A stretch of 64,000 bases of DNA from Streptomyces hokutonensis (GTDB lineage Bacteria; Actinomycetota; Actinomycetes; Streptomycetales; Streptomycetaceae): NCBI RefSeq assembly GCF_000376565.1, contig NZ_BARG01000021.1, positions 1 through 64,000 of the forward strand. The letters run 5' to 3'. Each line of letters opens with the position of its first letter. Position 1 is the first letter of the stretch. The position numbers and the translations under genes were made by a program. The notes below the pieces were generated by a model, which made no database searches, was not told the origin of the DNA, and saw nothing but the letters and a program-made list of their open reading frames with translations. Below are positions 26,982 through 36,500 of this stretch, piece by piece.

Positions 26982-27926
26982 TCACAGCGGTGTCCGGACA
27001 CGCAGAGCCTGAACGGACCAGTCGAGCGCCGGAGCCAGACTCTCCGGGGCGGGCCAGCCATTGACCACGGCGAGCAGCTGGAGATACCGCTCCCTGCGGG
27101 GGTCGTTGACGCGCTCCAGCCGAGCGGCCAGCCGACGGCGAAGGTCGATGTCGTCGGGGCGGTCGAAGAGGTGCGCATAGTCCGCGGCGAAGGCCGCAAC
27201 GAACGGATCGGCCTGAGATGAGGCCGGTTCAATACCGGCTGCGAGGGCCGGCCCGACTTGGTCACGGACGACGGCGGCGATATCGCGACGCGGGCCCGTC
27301 GTCGCATCGCTTCGAACCTGCTCGGCGGCCTGCTCCTCGGCCAACTGCCGCACGGAGGCGCGAAATTCTGGATCCAGGGACAGTTCGGCCAACTCTACCC
27401 ACGCCTGGACCTGTTCCGCATCCGGGTTGTCGGGCAGCTCGGGAGTCATCGAGCGCCTGACCCCGGCGAACGCGGGGACGGCGGCGTCAAGGCCACCAAA
27501 GACCGCGTCGAGGAACTCTCCGACCAGACGCCGCCGTTCGTCCTCGGACAGCCGAGCCAACCGATGCATGAGTTCCATCTCCTCAGGTGTAGACCCCCGC
27601 GCGGCCACCGCCGCCAGCACCGCCTGTCGCAGACGCAGAACACGAATCTGCACGGCCAGCGCTTCAGCATGCGCCGCGGCAACCTCGGGCAGCGAGAGCT
27701 CCCGGTCCACGACCTTCCGGATCGTGGAGAGGTCAAGTCCCAGCTCGCGCAGGGTCCTTACAAGGTCCAGGCGTGCAACGGCTTCGATGTCGTAGAGCCG
27801 GTAACCTGCGGGGCTGCGGTCCGTCGGCGCCACGATTCCGCGATCGGAGTAGAACCGGATCGTCTTGACCGTGAGCCCGGTCAGCCGAGCCAGCTCGCCG
27901 ATCGAGTAGAGCGTGTCGCCGTCCAT
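26982..27926 (-). CDS. MerR family transcriptional regulator
   Basis: The 314-residue protein begins with a MerR winged helix (YSIGELARLTGLTVKTIRFYSDRGIVAP, about 7-75) and a dimerisation helix (about 80-130). A long helical C-terminal domain (about 135-310) may bind an effector. No metal-binding cysteines are visible, so it is not a metal sensor. It is divergent from the NUDIX gene (55 bp), which it may control. Confidence 0.85.
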   Translation of the reverse strand: MDGDTLYSIGELARLTGLTVKTIRFYSDRGIVAPTDRSPAGYRLYDIEAVARLDLVRTLRELGLDLSTIRKVVDRELSLPEVAAAHAEALAVQIRVLRLRQAVLAAVAARGSTPEEMELMHRLARLSEDERRRLVGEFLDAVFGGLDAAVPAFAGVRRSMTPELPDNPDAEQVQAWVELAELSLDPEFRASVRQLAEEQAAEQVRSDATTGPRRDIAAVVRDQVGPALAAGIEPASSQADPFVAAFAADYAHLFDRPDDIDLRRRLAARLERVNDPRRERYLQLLAVVNGWPAPESLAPALDWSVQALRVRTPL

Positions 27927-27981
27927 GTCCCCACCCTTACGTCTCCCCTTACTGGAGACTCAAGTGCACTGGAACGGAGCC

Positions 27982-28485
27982 ATGAACGACATCGCTGAGA
28001 ACGGCGCCTACGTCACCGCATCCATCAACGGTCAGGAATGGCGCGTTGCGTGGTATCCGCCTTCTGACGCGCCGCCGGGTAGGCCGCACGGCGCGGAGGC
28101 AGTATGCGTCGCCGATGGTCGAATCGTCGTGGTCAGCCCGGACGGACAGCGGTGGGGCCTGCCCGCCGGTCGCCCTGAGGGCCAGGAGCAGTGGGTCGAC
28201 ACGATGCGCCGCGAGGTCGGTGAGGAGGCCTGCGCCGAGGTGACCGACTGCCGACTCCTCGGGTTCAGCCGGGGCATCTGTGTGCGCGGCCCGGAGGAAG
28301 GGCTGGTGCTGGTCCGGTCGATGTGGCGAGCAGAGGTGCGTCTGGCTCCGTGGGACCCACGGTTCGAGATGGCGCACCGCCGCCTTCTGCCGGCGGAGGA
28401 GGTGTTCCAGTCCGTGGCCGTCCCCGACGGCCTCGGCCCCTTCTACCGCCGACTGTTCGCCGAAGCTGCCCTCCACGACCTCTGA
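27982..28485 (+). CDS. NUDIX hydrolase
   Basis: The 167-residue protein has a Nudix box in GRPEGQEQWVDTMRREVGEEACAEV. The catalytic REVGEE is intact, but the usual glycine of the ExxExGU end is a cysteine. It would hydrolyse a nucleoside-diphosphate-linked compound of unknown identity. The ATG at 27982 with GGAACGGAG upstream is preferred over an earlier in-frame start that overlaps the divergent MerR gene. Confidence 0.82.
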   Translation: MNDIAENGAYVTASINGQEWRVAWYPPSDAPPGRPHGAEAVCVADGRIVVVSPDGQRWGLPAGRPEGQEQWVDTMRREVGEEACAEVTDCRLLGFSRGICVRGPEEGLVLVRSMWRAEVRLAPWDPRFEMAHRRLLPAEEVFQSVAVPDGLGPFYRRLFAEAALHDL

Positions 28486-28545
28486 CCGCCACATCACTCA
28501 CGCTCCGGTCGACTCGCACCGACCGGAGCCTCGACCCGCGTCACC

Positions 28546-29700
28546 TCAGTCCATCGTCGCCCCGATAGCCGTAGACCCCGTAGTCAGAAACATCGTCGCC
28601 GGCAGCGTCCCACTCGACGACCGCGCCCCGTACGCCGTCGTAGCGTCCACAGACTTGAAGGACGGAGTCGTGACGCCGCCGTCCCAGTTGTTCGCCGCGG
28701 ACACCGTCCCCGAACCCAGCTTGTCCAGGCCCCCCTTGTTGGCGACCGCCAGGTTGCGGGCGAGGCGGGACTTGCTCGTGGCGAAGAAGAAGCCCGCCGC
28801 CGTGTTCGCGTACGCGGTGTTGCGGTTGAGGATGATCGCGCCGGTGTTGGAGTTCTCGGTGAAGCCGTTGAGGCTGTTGTCCCAGGCGGCGTTGTCGTTG
28901 ACAACGTGGGCGACCGCGACGCCTCCGCCGCCGAGTTTGAAGCCGTTGCCGTTGCCCTCGAAGGCGGAGTCGTTCCAGCGGTTCTTGCCGTTGCCGAAGG
29001 CCCAGGAGTGGTCGATGGTGACCGGTGAGGAGAACTGCCACAGGTCGAGGCCGTCGTCGGAGTTGTTGTAGAGGCGGGCGCCGGTGACCTTGTTGCCGGT
29101 TCCGGAGCCGAACTTGATGGCTATGCCGTCGGCGTTCTGGCCGTGCCCGGCGGCATCGTAGTTGCCGTAACTGTCCAGGTTCTGCACGAGGTTGTTCGTC
29201 GTGCCGTCGCCGCGCAGGGTGAAGCCCGAGTCGCCGTTGTTCGCCGTGACCAGGTTCTTGAAGATGCCGCCGACGGAGGACGTGGCTACGAAGCCCTGGG
29301 CCGGGGAGTTCTGGAAGGTCAGGTTCTGGACGGTCCAGTAGTCGCCGTAGATGCCGGCCAGCCACTGGCCGGCCGGGAGCTTGGAGCCGTCGATCTTCAC
29401 CTTCTCCGTGCCGTACGGCTCCAGCGTGATCCGGGCCGAACTCGTGCCGTTCGCCGTGGACTTGAGGGTCGCGGCCGGGGTGTAGGTGCCGGCGCGGACC
29501 TGGATGACCGTCCCCGCCGTGGCGTTGGCTACGGCCGACTCCAGCTGGGCGGTGGTGGACACGGTGACCGTCGACGAAGCGGCTTGTGCGCCACCGCTGT
29601 TGAGGCCGAGGTAGACGCCGCCCGCCCCCGCGGCGACGGCCACCGCGGCGGCGATCGAGAGGGTGCGGGTCCTGCGGTGGCGTCCGGTGCTCGTACGCAC
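28546..29700 (-). CDS. Secreted pectate lyase, PL9-like right-handed beta-helix (copy 1)
   Basis: The 384-residue protein has an Arg-rich signal peptide ending near GAQAAS. It then forms a parallel beta-helix: AGTVIQVRAGTYTPAATLKSTANGTSSARITLEPYG, GIYGDYWTVQNLTFQNSPAQGF, NADGIAIKFGSGTGNKVTGARLYNNSDDGLDLW, and NAAWDNSLNGFTENSNTGAI. The NADG-IAIKFG-GNKVTGARLYNNSDDG block matches pectate lyase family 9, where Asp residues bind Ca2+. It would cleave polygalacturonate by beta-elimination outside the cell. The GTG at 29700 with AAAGGAA upstream is chosen; the frame is open further upstream without a signal sequence. A paralogue lies at 38472. Confidence 0.85.
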   Translation of the reverse strand: MRTSTGRHRRTRTLSIAAAVAVAAGAGGVYLGLNSGGAQAASSTVTVSTTAQLESAVANATAGTVIQVRAGTYTPAATLKSTANGTSSARITLEPYGTEKVKIDGSKLPAGQWLAGIYGDYWTVQNLTFQNSPAQGFVATSSVGGIFKNLVTANNGDSGFTLRGDGTTNNLVQNLDSYGNYDAAGHGQNADGIAIKFGSGTGNKVTGARLYNNSDDGLDLWQFSSPVTIDHSWAFGNGKNRWNDSAFEGNGNGFKLGGGGVAVAHVVNDNAAWDNSLNGFTENSNTGAIILNRNTAYANTAAGFFFATSKSRLARNLAVANKGGLDKLGSGTVSAANNWDGGVTTPSFKSVDATTAYGARSSSGTLPATMFLTTGSTAIGATMD

Positions 29701-29731
29701 GGCGTTGGTTCCTTTCCTGGATGACGAGGAC

Positions 29732-29765
29732 GAAACGGGCCGGAGGGGCCGCCCCGGCCCGTTTC
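29732..29765. promoter_or_regulatory. Hairpin in the leader region of the PL9 gene
   Basis: GAAACGGGCCGG and CCGGCCCGTTTC form a perfect 12-bp stem with a 10-base loop, 32 bp upstream of the PL9 start and about 170 bp upstream of the divergent GH43 start. The T-run at each end of the stem gives it a terminator shape on either strand, so it may attenuate transcription into the lyase gene. Confidence 0.5.
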
Positions 29766-29937
29766 TGGTTCCTGGTCGCCGCCGTGGCCGGAAAGGTTGC
29801 CCCGGCTCACGGGGAGCGGACCGAAACTTTCGATCAGCCCGGCCCCACCCGCACCGATTGACGCACCGCACCCCACTGGTGACACTCCGAAGGCACAGCC
29901 ATTCAACAGAATCCCCCACACCCCCACAGGATGTACC

Positions 29938-32163
29938 ATGCGACCCCGCACCGCCCGCGCCCTCCTGCTCCCCTTCCTGGCCCTTGTCACCCTCCTCCTC
30001 AGCCTGCTCGCCGCCCCGCCAAGTACCGCGCACTCAGGAGCACCGCCCGTGACCCACCCCCAGTACGCCGGCTATCTCTTCGCCTACTTCACCGGCGAGG
30101 GCACCGCCGACGGCGAGCAGATCCGCTACGCCCTCAGCCGTGGCAACGACCCGCTGCACTGGCGGGAGTTGAACCAGGGCAAGCCGGTGCTGACCTCGAC
30201 GATCGGCGAGAAGGGGCTGCGCGACCCGTTCGTGATCCGCTCGCCGAAGGGCGACAAGTTCTACCTGATCGCCACCGACCTGCGCATGTACCGGAACAGC
30301 AGCGGGAGTTGGGACGACGTCCAGCGGCACGGCAGCAAGTCCGTGATGATCTGGGAGTCGACCGACCTGGTCCACTGGACCGACCAGCGGCTGGTGAAGG
30401 TGGCCCCGGACAACGCGGGCAACACCTGGGCGCCGGAGGCCTATTGGGACGACTCGCTCGGTGAGTACGTCGTCTTCTGGGCGTCGAAGCTGTACGCCGA
30501 CGACGACCCCGACCACACCGGCTCGACGTACAACCGCATGATGTACGCGACGACGAAGGACTTCCGCACCTTCAGCGCGCCGAAGGTCTGGGACGACCCG
30601 GGCTACTCGGTAATCGACTCAACTGTCGTGAAGTACAAGGACACTTACTACCGCTACACCAAGGACGAGCGCGACCCGTCCTCCAGCTCCCCCTGCTCGA
30701 AGTTCATCACCGGCGAGAAGTCGACCTCGCTGACCTCCACGTCGTACGACTTCGTCTCCGAGTGCATAGGCAGCGGTGCGATCGAGCGGGGCGAAGGCCC
30801 GACTGTGTTCAAGTCCAACACCGAGAAGAAGTGGTACCTGTTCGTCGACGAGTACGGGCTGCGCGGCTACGTCCCCTTCGAGACGACCGACCTCGACTCC
30901 GGCCGGTGGACCCCGTCCACGGACTACCAGCTCCCCGCAAGTCCCCGGCACGGCACGGTACTTCCCGTGACTCAGGTGGAGTACGACCGGCTGCTGGCCG
31001 CGTATCCGGCGACCGCGACGTCGGTCGTGGACGCGACGGCGCACGGGCAGAAGGGGTACGCGATCGTCACGGAGGCCTCGTCGAAGGTAGTGCTGCCGAT
31101 GCAACCCGGCGCGGATCTGCGGCACTTGGCGCCGACGCTGACCGTGGGCGCGGGGGCGAAAATCAACCCGCCGTCCGGTGGCCGACGTGACTTCCGTACA
31201 CCGCAGACCTACACAGTCACGGCCGCGGACGGGACGAGCCGGACCTGGACGGTGGAGGCGGTACCGACGCGAAGTCCCGTGCTGCCGGGGCTGACCGCCG
31301 ACCCGGACGTGCACTATCTCGACGGCCAGTACTGGATCTACCCGACGAGCGACGGCTACGCGAACTGGGGCGGGACGAGCTTCAAGGCGTACTCCTCAAG
31401 GGACTTGGTCAACTGGCAGGACCATGGAGTCGTCCTCGACCTGGGCCCTGACGTCTCCTGGGCCGACAAGAACGCGTGGGCACCGGCGGTCGCGGAGCGC
31501 GACGGGAAGTACTACTTCTACTTCTGCGCCGAGCAACAGATCGGGGTCGCGGTGGCGGACTCGCCCGCAGGCCCCTTCAAGGACGTGCTGGGTCAACCCC
31601 TCGTGCGGAAAGGCCAGTTCGCAGGCCAGATGATCGACCCGGCCGTCTTCACCGACGACGACGGGCAGTCGTATCTCTACTGGGGCAACGGGCACGCGTA
31701 CGTGGTGCCGTTGAACGCCGACATGACGTCGTACGACGCGGCGAAGGTGAAGGACATCACGACGGGCGACTTCCGTGAGGGGTCCTTCGTGGTGAAGCGC
31801 AAGGGCACGTACTACTTCATGTGGTCCGAGGACGACACCCGCAGCGAGAACTACCACGTGGCCTACGCGACGGGACCGTCCCCGCTCGGTCCGTGGACCG
31901 AGCGGGGCACGATTCTGTCCAAGAACCCCGAGTACGGCGTCCTGGGCACCGGCCACCACTCCGTAGTGAACGCCCCGGGGACCGACGACTGGTACATCGT
32001 CTATCACCGGTTCGCCCTGAACGGGCCAGGAAGGCCTGGTGGGGACGGCACGCACCGGGAGACCACGATCGACCGCCTGCGGTTCGCGGCGGACGGAACG
32101 ATCCTGCCGGTGGTGCCCACCCTCGGGTCGATCAGCCCCCGACCGACAACACGTACGAACTAG
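29938..32163 (+). CDS. Secreted two-domain GH43 family glycoside hydrolase
   Basis: The 741-residue protein has a signal peptide (cleavage near STAHS) and two five-bladed GH43-type propellers. Domain 1 (about 41-345) has GLRDPFVIRSPKGDKFYLIATD and the candidate acid in ERGEGPTVFK. A DUF5018-like beta domain (about 395-442, TYTVTAADGTSRTWTVEA) links to domain 2 (about 446-740), which has DPDVHYLDGQYWIYPTSDG, MIDPAVFTDDDG and E614 in REGSFVVKRKGTYYFMWS. GH43 enzymes remove arabinose, xylose or galactose units, so side-chain trimming of pectin or arabinan is likely. It is divergent from the PL9 gene. The ATG at 29938 is chosen for the signal peptide. Confidence 0.85.
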   Translation: MRPRTARALLLPFLALVTLLLSLLAAPPSTAHSGAPPVTHPQYAGYLFAYFTGEGTADGEQIRYALSRGNDPLHWRELNQGKPVLTSTIGEKGLRDPFVIRSPKGDKFYLIATDLRMYRNSSGSWDDVQRHGSKSVMIWESTDLVHWTDQRLVKVAPDNAGNTWAPEAYWDDSLGEYVVFWASKLYADDDPDHTGSTYNRMMYATTKDFRTFSAPKVWDDPGYSVIDSTVVKYKDTYYRYTKDERDPSSSSPCSKFITGEKSTSLTSTSYDFVSECIGSGAIERGEGPTVFKSNTEKKWYLFVDEYGLRGYVPFETTDLDSGRWTPSTDYQLPASPRHGTVLPVTQVEYDRLLAAYPATATSVVDATAHGQKGYAIVTEASSKVVLPMQPGADLRHLAPTLTVGAGAKINPPSGGRRDFRTPQTYTVTAADGTSRTWTVEAVPTRSPVLPGLTADPDVHYLDGQYWIYPTSDGYANWGGTSFKAYSSRDLVNWQDHGVVLDLGPDVSWADKNAWAPAVAERDGKYYFYFCAEQQIGVAVADSPAGPFKDVLGQPLVRKGQFAGQMIDPAVFTDDDGQSYLYWGNGHAYVVPLNADMTSYDAAKVKDITTGDFREGSFVVKRKGTYYFMWSEDDTRSENYHVAYATGPSPLGPWTERGTILSKNPEYGVLGTGHHSVVNAPGTDDWYIVYHRFALNGPGRPGGDGTHRETTIDRLRFAADGTILPVVPTLGSISPRPTTRTN

Positions 32164-32951
32164 CTGACGAAGTACGTCGGGTTCGGGATCTTGTACGTCT
32201 TGTCGGCGTAGCCCCCGTCGAGGTCCGAGTACTGGTCGCCGAAGTTGGCGATGATGTTGTACCCGAGGTCCTCGATGTGCTTCCGGGTGCCGGACTTGTA
32301 CTGCACGGTGGTGCAGGTCCAGGCCGTCACGGTGGCGCAGTCGCTCAGGTACGCCGGCGGGTTGGCCGTGTCCTTGAGGAACATGTGGTCGGCGTCGAGG
32401 TTGACGTCCGCGCCGACCTTCTTCAGGTTGTCGACCGCGTAGGTGCGCTGCGACTCCTTCAGGCCCGAGTTGTAGAAGACCGTGACGCCCTTGGACGCGG
32501 CGTACTTGACCAGCTCGGGGGTGCCGAAGACCTCCGGGCGGTTGGCCTGGGCGACGTAGGTGGCCCAAGTGGCCGAGCTGTAGCCGTAGTTGTTCTTCTT
32601 CTCGTAGTCGAGGCTGAGCAGCAGCGTGTCGTCGATGTCGAAGACGACCGCGGGCTTGGCGCCCTTGTGGTGCTTGCGGACGGCCTCGTCGATGTACTTC
32701 TTGGCGGACGCGTCGATGCGCGCCAGGTCCTTGGCGTAGGGGCTGGTCGCCGAGGCCTGGTAGACGCCGTTGGCGTCGAGCGTGGTGCCGTAGTAGGTGT
32801 CGATGTCCTTCGTCAACAGGCCGATGTTGTACGGCTCGTGGGTCGAGTTGGCCGTCGACTGACCGGCCGTGGCGACGCCCGTGACGTAGAGGGCCGCACC
32901 GGCGACGACACAGGCGGCGCCGACGGCGGCCGCTCTGAGGGACTTCCGCAT
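32160..32951 (-). CDS. Secreted HAD-type acid phosphatase (class B-like)
   Basis: The 263-residue protein has a signal peptide (cleavage near ATAGQ) and the HAD motif I DIDDT at about 105-109 (AVVFDIDDTLLLS). There is VFYNSGLKESQRTYAVDNLKKVG in the motif II region and FGDQYSDLDGG as motif III. It would hydrolyse phosphomonoesters outside the cell; class B or class C assignment is uncertain. Its stop overlaps the convergent GH43 stop. Confidence 0.87.
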   Translation of the reverse strand: MRKSLRAAAVGAACVVAGAALYVTGVATAGQSTANSTHEPYNIGLLTKDIDTYYGTTLDANGVYQASATSPYAKDLARIDASAKKYIDEAVRKHHKGAKPAVVFDIDDTLLLSLDYEKKNNYGYSSATWATYVAQANRPEVFGTPELVKYAASKGVTVFYNSGLKESQRTYAVDNLKKVGADVNLDADHMFLKDTANPPAYLSDCATVTAWTCTTVQYKSGTRKHIEDLGYNIIANFGDQYSDLDGGYADKTYKIPNPTYFVS

Positions 32952-33153
32952 GGAATCTCCGGATCTGGTTGTTTGGGGTGATGCACCAGGTCAGGGACTG
33001 TCTACGCGCATCACACCATGGGGGTGAGGGTCTTTATCCGATCGATACATAACCCACAGGGTGGGGAATTACCCTTCCTTGGGGCCCACTTGACCTCCTC
33101 TTGATCGGCTTCCCCTACCGTCGTGGACGCGACTGCGAACGGGGGAACGCGCG

Positions 33154-33516
33154 ATGGGTGACGGCAAGGATCCGGCCAAGGTTCTCGATATTAAGACCGC
33201 CGACATCAAGCGGGCGGCACCGGACTTCCAGACGGCGGCAGTTGACCTGGGCAAGGCGCTGACCGCGCTGGTGAAGTCCCTCGACGGGCTGGGCGAGCCG
33301 TGGGGGAATGACAAGCAGGGCAAGGAGTTCGGGGACTCCTACAAGCCGCTGCAGAAGAAGATCGAGAGCGCGGCGGGCACGCTGGTGCTCGGGCTGACGA
33401 GCATTCACGAGGCCATGGTGGACATGGCGGACGGGCATGTGGACAACGACGAGTTGATCGCCGGGATGTTCACCGAAGTGAAGGTCACCAAGGCGGACGG
33501 TGCCGGTGAGCGTTGA
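33154..33516 (+). CDS. WXG100-like small helical protein, partner of the RHS toxin
   Basis: The 120-residue protein is predicted helical: VDLGKALTALVKSLDGLGEPWGNDKQGKEFGDSY fits the WxG turn of ESX/type VII secretion partners (here E-P-W-G-N), with a helix on each side. It has no signal peptide. Its stop lies inside the start of the RHS gene, so the two are coupled. It probably helps export or fold the toxin through a type VII-like pathway, as WXG100/EsxA-like proteins do for LXG or RHS toxins. Confidence 0.7.
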   Translation: MGDGKDPAKVLDIKTADIKRAAPDFQTAAVDLGKALTALVKSLDGLGEPWGNDKQGKEFGDSYKPLQKKIESAAGTLVLGLTSIHEAMVDMADGHVDNDELIAGMFTEVKVTKADGAGER

Positions 33517-36500
33517 GGACGAGGCCCGGAAGATCCTGCTGCATCTGGGCCTGTGGTGGCCGGAGGCCGACTCGGGGAAGCTGCGGTCGGCGGCGACGGC
33601 CTGGCGTACGTTCGCGGGTGCCGTCGACGATGTGCGCGGCCCGGTCAACCAGAGCGCGTCGTCGATCATCCACAACAACACGGGTGAGTCGATCGAGGCG
33701 TTCGGCAAGTTCTGGGACCGCTACGCCAAGGACAAGGACAGCGGCTGGCTGAAGGACCTCGCCGACTCCGGGCGTGAAATGGCCACCGCGCTGGAGAAGT
33801 TCGCCGACGCGATCGACGACGCCATCAACAAGCTCTGGACGCAGATCGGCATCGACGCGGCCGTGATCGCGGGCGGGGTGGCGCTGGCGTTCTTCACCGC
33901 GGGCCTGGCCTCCGGCGCGGCGGTCGCGGCGGCCGACCTGGTCATCGAGTTCGGTGCCGGCCTCGGTGTCGCGGTCTCCACGACGATCGCCGAGATCGCC
34001 GGGGGCACGCTGGTCGCCGCCGCGTTCGGCGGGATCGAGTCGGTGACCGTCGACCTGGCCGTCGCCCAGCCACTGAAGATCGCGACCGGTCTGCAGCAGG
34101 GCTTCAGCCTCGACGAGGTCAACCAGGCCGCCCAGGACGGCATGCTCTTCGGCGGCGCGCTGGGCGCCGGCGGCGGGGTCGTCAAGGCGGGCATCGAGGG
34201 CGCGTTCAGCGACACCACCCCGCTGTTGCTACGACCGCCGTCGCTCCGCCCCGACCTGGTGGAGCTGGGCCCGGCGGCCCGCAACGCCGACCGCACCCCC
34301 TGCGTGGGCGAGCCGATCGACGTGGCCACCGGTGCGATGCTGATGACGGCGACGGACCTGGCGCTGCCGGGGAGCCTGCCGCTGGAGTTCACCCGCACCC
34401 ACCTGTCCTCCTACCGCGGTGGCGTCTGCTTCGGCCCGACCTGGATCTCCACCCTCGACGAATGCCTCCAGATCGACGGCGAGGGCGTGGTGTTCGCCGC
34501 GGCGGACGGCATGCGCCTGGTCTACCCGGTGCCCGAAGCGGGCGTGCCGACGATGCCGGTGAAGGGTGTGCGCTGGCCGCTGGAGTGGGACGGCAAGCCG
34601 GACAGCGCGATGACGGTCACCGACCCGGCGACGGGAGTCGTCCGCACGTTCGCCGCCCCGGTCCCCTCCCCCACCTTCGGCGTCTTCCACCTCGCGCTGG
34701 ACTCCTGGAGCGACCGCAACGGCCACCGCGTCGACGTGGAACGCGACGACGAGGGCGTGCCGTTCGGGCTCCGCCACTCGGGCGGCTACTACGTCGCCGT
34801 CGACACGACGGGCCCCCGCATCACCGCGCTGCGCCTGCTCGACGAACCCCCCTCGCGCTACGGCCCCGAGGGCCCGGTGGGCGAGGGCACGGTCGTGATG
34901 CGCTACGGCTACGACGGCGCCGGCAACCTCACGGAGGTCGTCAACTCCAGTGGGGAACCTCTGCGGTTCGCGTACGACGAGCAGGGCCGGGTCACCAAGT
35001 GGACAGACCGCAACGGCACTTGGTTCGCCTACGTCTACGACGAGCACGGCCGGGTCGTGCGCACCGAGGGCGTCGACGGCATCCTGTCCGGCACGCTGAC
35101 CTACGACGACACGTCACGCACGACGACGTACACCGACTCGCAGGGCCGCGTCTCCACCCACCGCCACAACGCGGAGGGCCTGGTCGAGGAGGAGACCGAC
35201 CCGCTCGGCAACGTAACCCGCACCCGGTGGGACGAGTACGGTTCCCGCCCCGTCTCGGTCACCGACCCGCTGGGCCACACGACCCGGTACGCCTACGACG
35301 ACGCCGGCAACCTCACCGAACTCACCCTGCCCGACGGGTCGTTGACGCGGGCCGAGTACAACGCGCTCGGCCTGCCGACGGAGGTCGTGGAGCCCGGCGG
35401 GGCGGTGTGGCGGCATACCTACGACGAGCGCGGCAACCCGCTGGCGACGGTCGAGCCGACGGGCGCTGAGACCCGCTACGCGTACGACGCGTCGGGCCGG
35501 CCGACCTCGATCACCAACGCGCTCGGCCACACCCGGACGGTCGCGTACGACGCGGCCGGTCTCCCGGTGTCCCTGACCGACGAGTTGGGCCACACGACCT
35601 CGCTCCGCCGCGACTCCTTCGGCCGGATCACCGCGATCACCGACCCGCTGGGCCACACCACCCACATGGGCTGGACCCCGGAGGGCAAGCCGTCCTGGCG
35701 TGAACTGGCGGACGGGGCAAGGGAGTCGTGGACGTGGGACGCGGAGGGCAACCTGAGCGTCCACACCGACGCGGCGGGCAATGTCACCCACCACTCCGCC
35801 ACCCACTTCGACGTGCCTGCCTCGCGGACCGACCCGGACGGGGCGCGGTACGAGTTCGCGTACGACACGGAGCTGCGGCTGACGGGAGTGACCAATCCGC
35901 AGGGGCGGACGTGGTCGTACACGTACGACGAGGCCGGCCGGCTGACCGCGGAGACCGACTTCAACGGGCGGACGTTGACGTATGCGCATGACGCGACTGG
36001 GCGGCTGAACTGCCGTACGAACGGGGCCGGGCAGTCGCTGCGCTTCACCCGCGGTCCCCTGGGACGTGTGGTGGAGCAGCGCGACGAGGCGTCCGGCGAC
36101 ATCAGCACGTACGCGTACGACACGGGCGGAAGGCTGAGTCGGGCCGGCAACAGGGACGCCGAGGTGGTGGTAGGCCGAGATCCACTCGGCCGGGTCGTCT
36201 CGGAGACCGTCAACGGCCGGACGACCACCTTCGAATACGACGCCCTCGGGCAGCGCACTCGACGCGTGACGCCGTCCGGGCTGGTCTCCGACTGGACATA
36301 CGATCCGGCCGGGCGGGCAACCGGACTTCGCACCGCCGAAAGGGAGTTGACTCTCCTCTACGACGCGGCGGGCCGTGAGACCGAGCGGCGCGTCGGCGAC
36401 GCCGTCTCTCTCACCCAGAGCTGGAGCGCGGCCGGTCGTCTGACCACACAGACGGTGGCATCACCGTCCGCCACGGCCGGGGCCGACCGACTGCTTCAGC

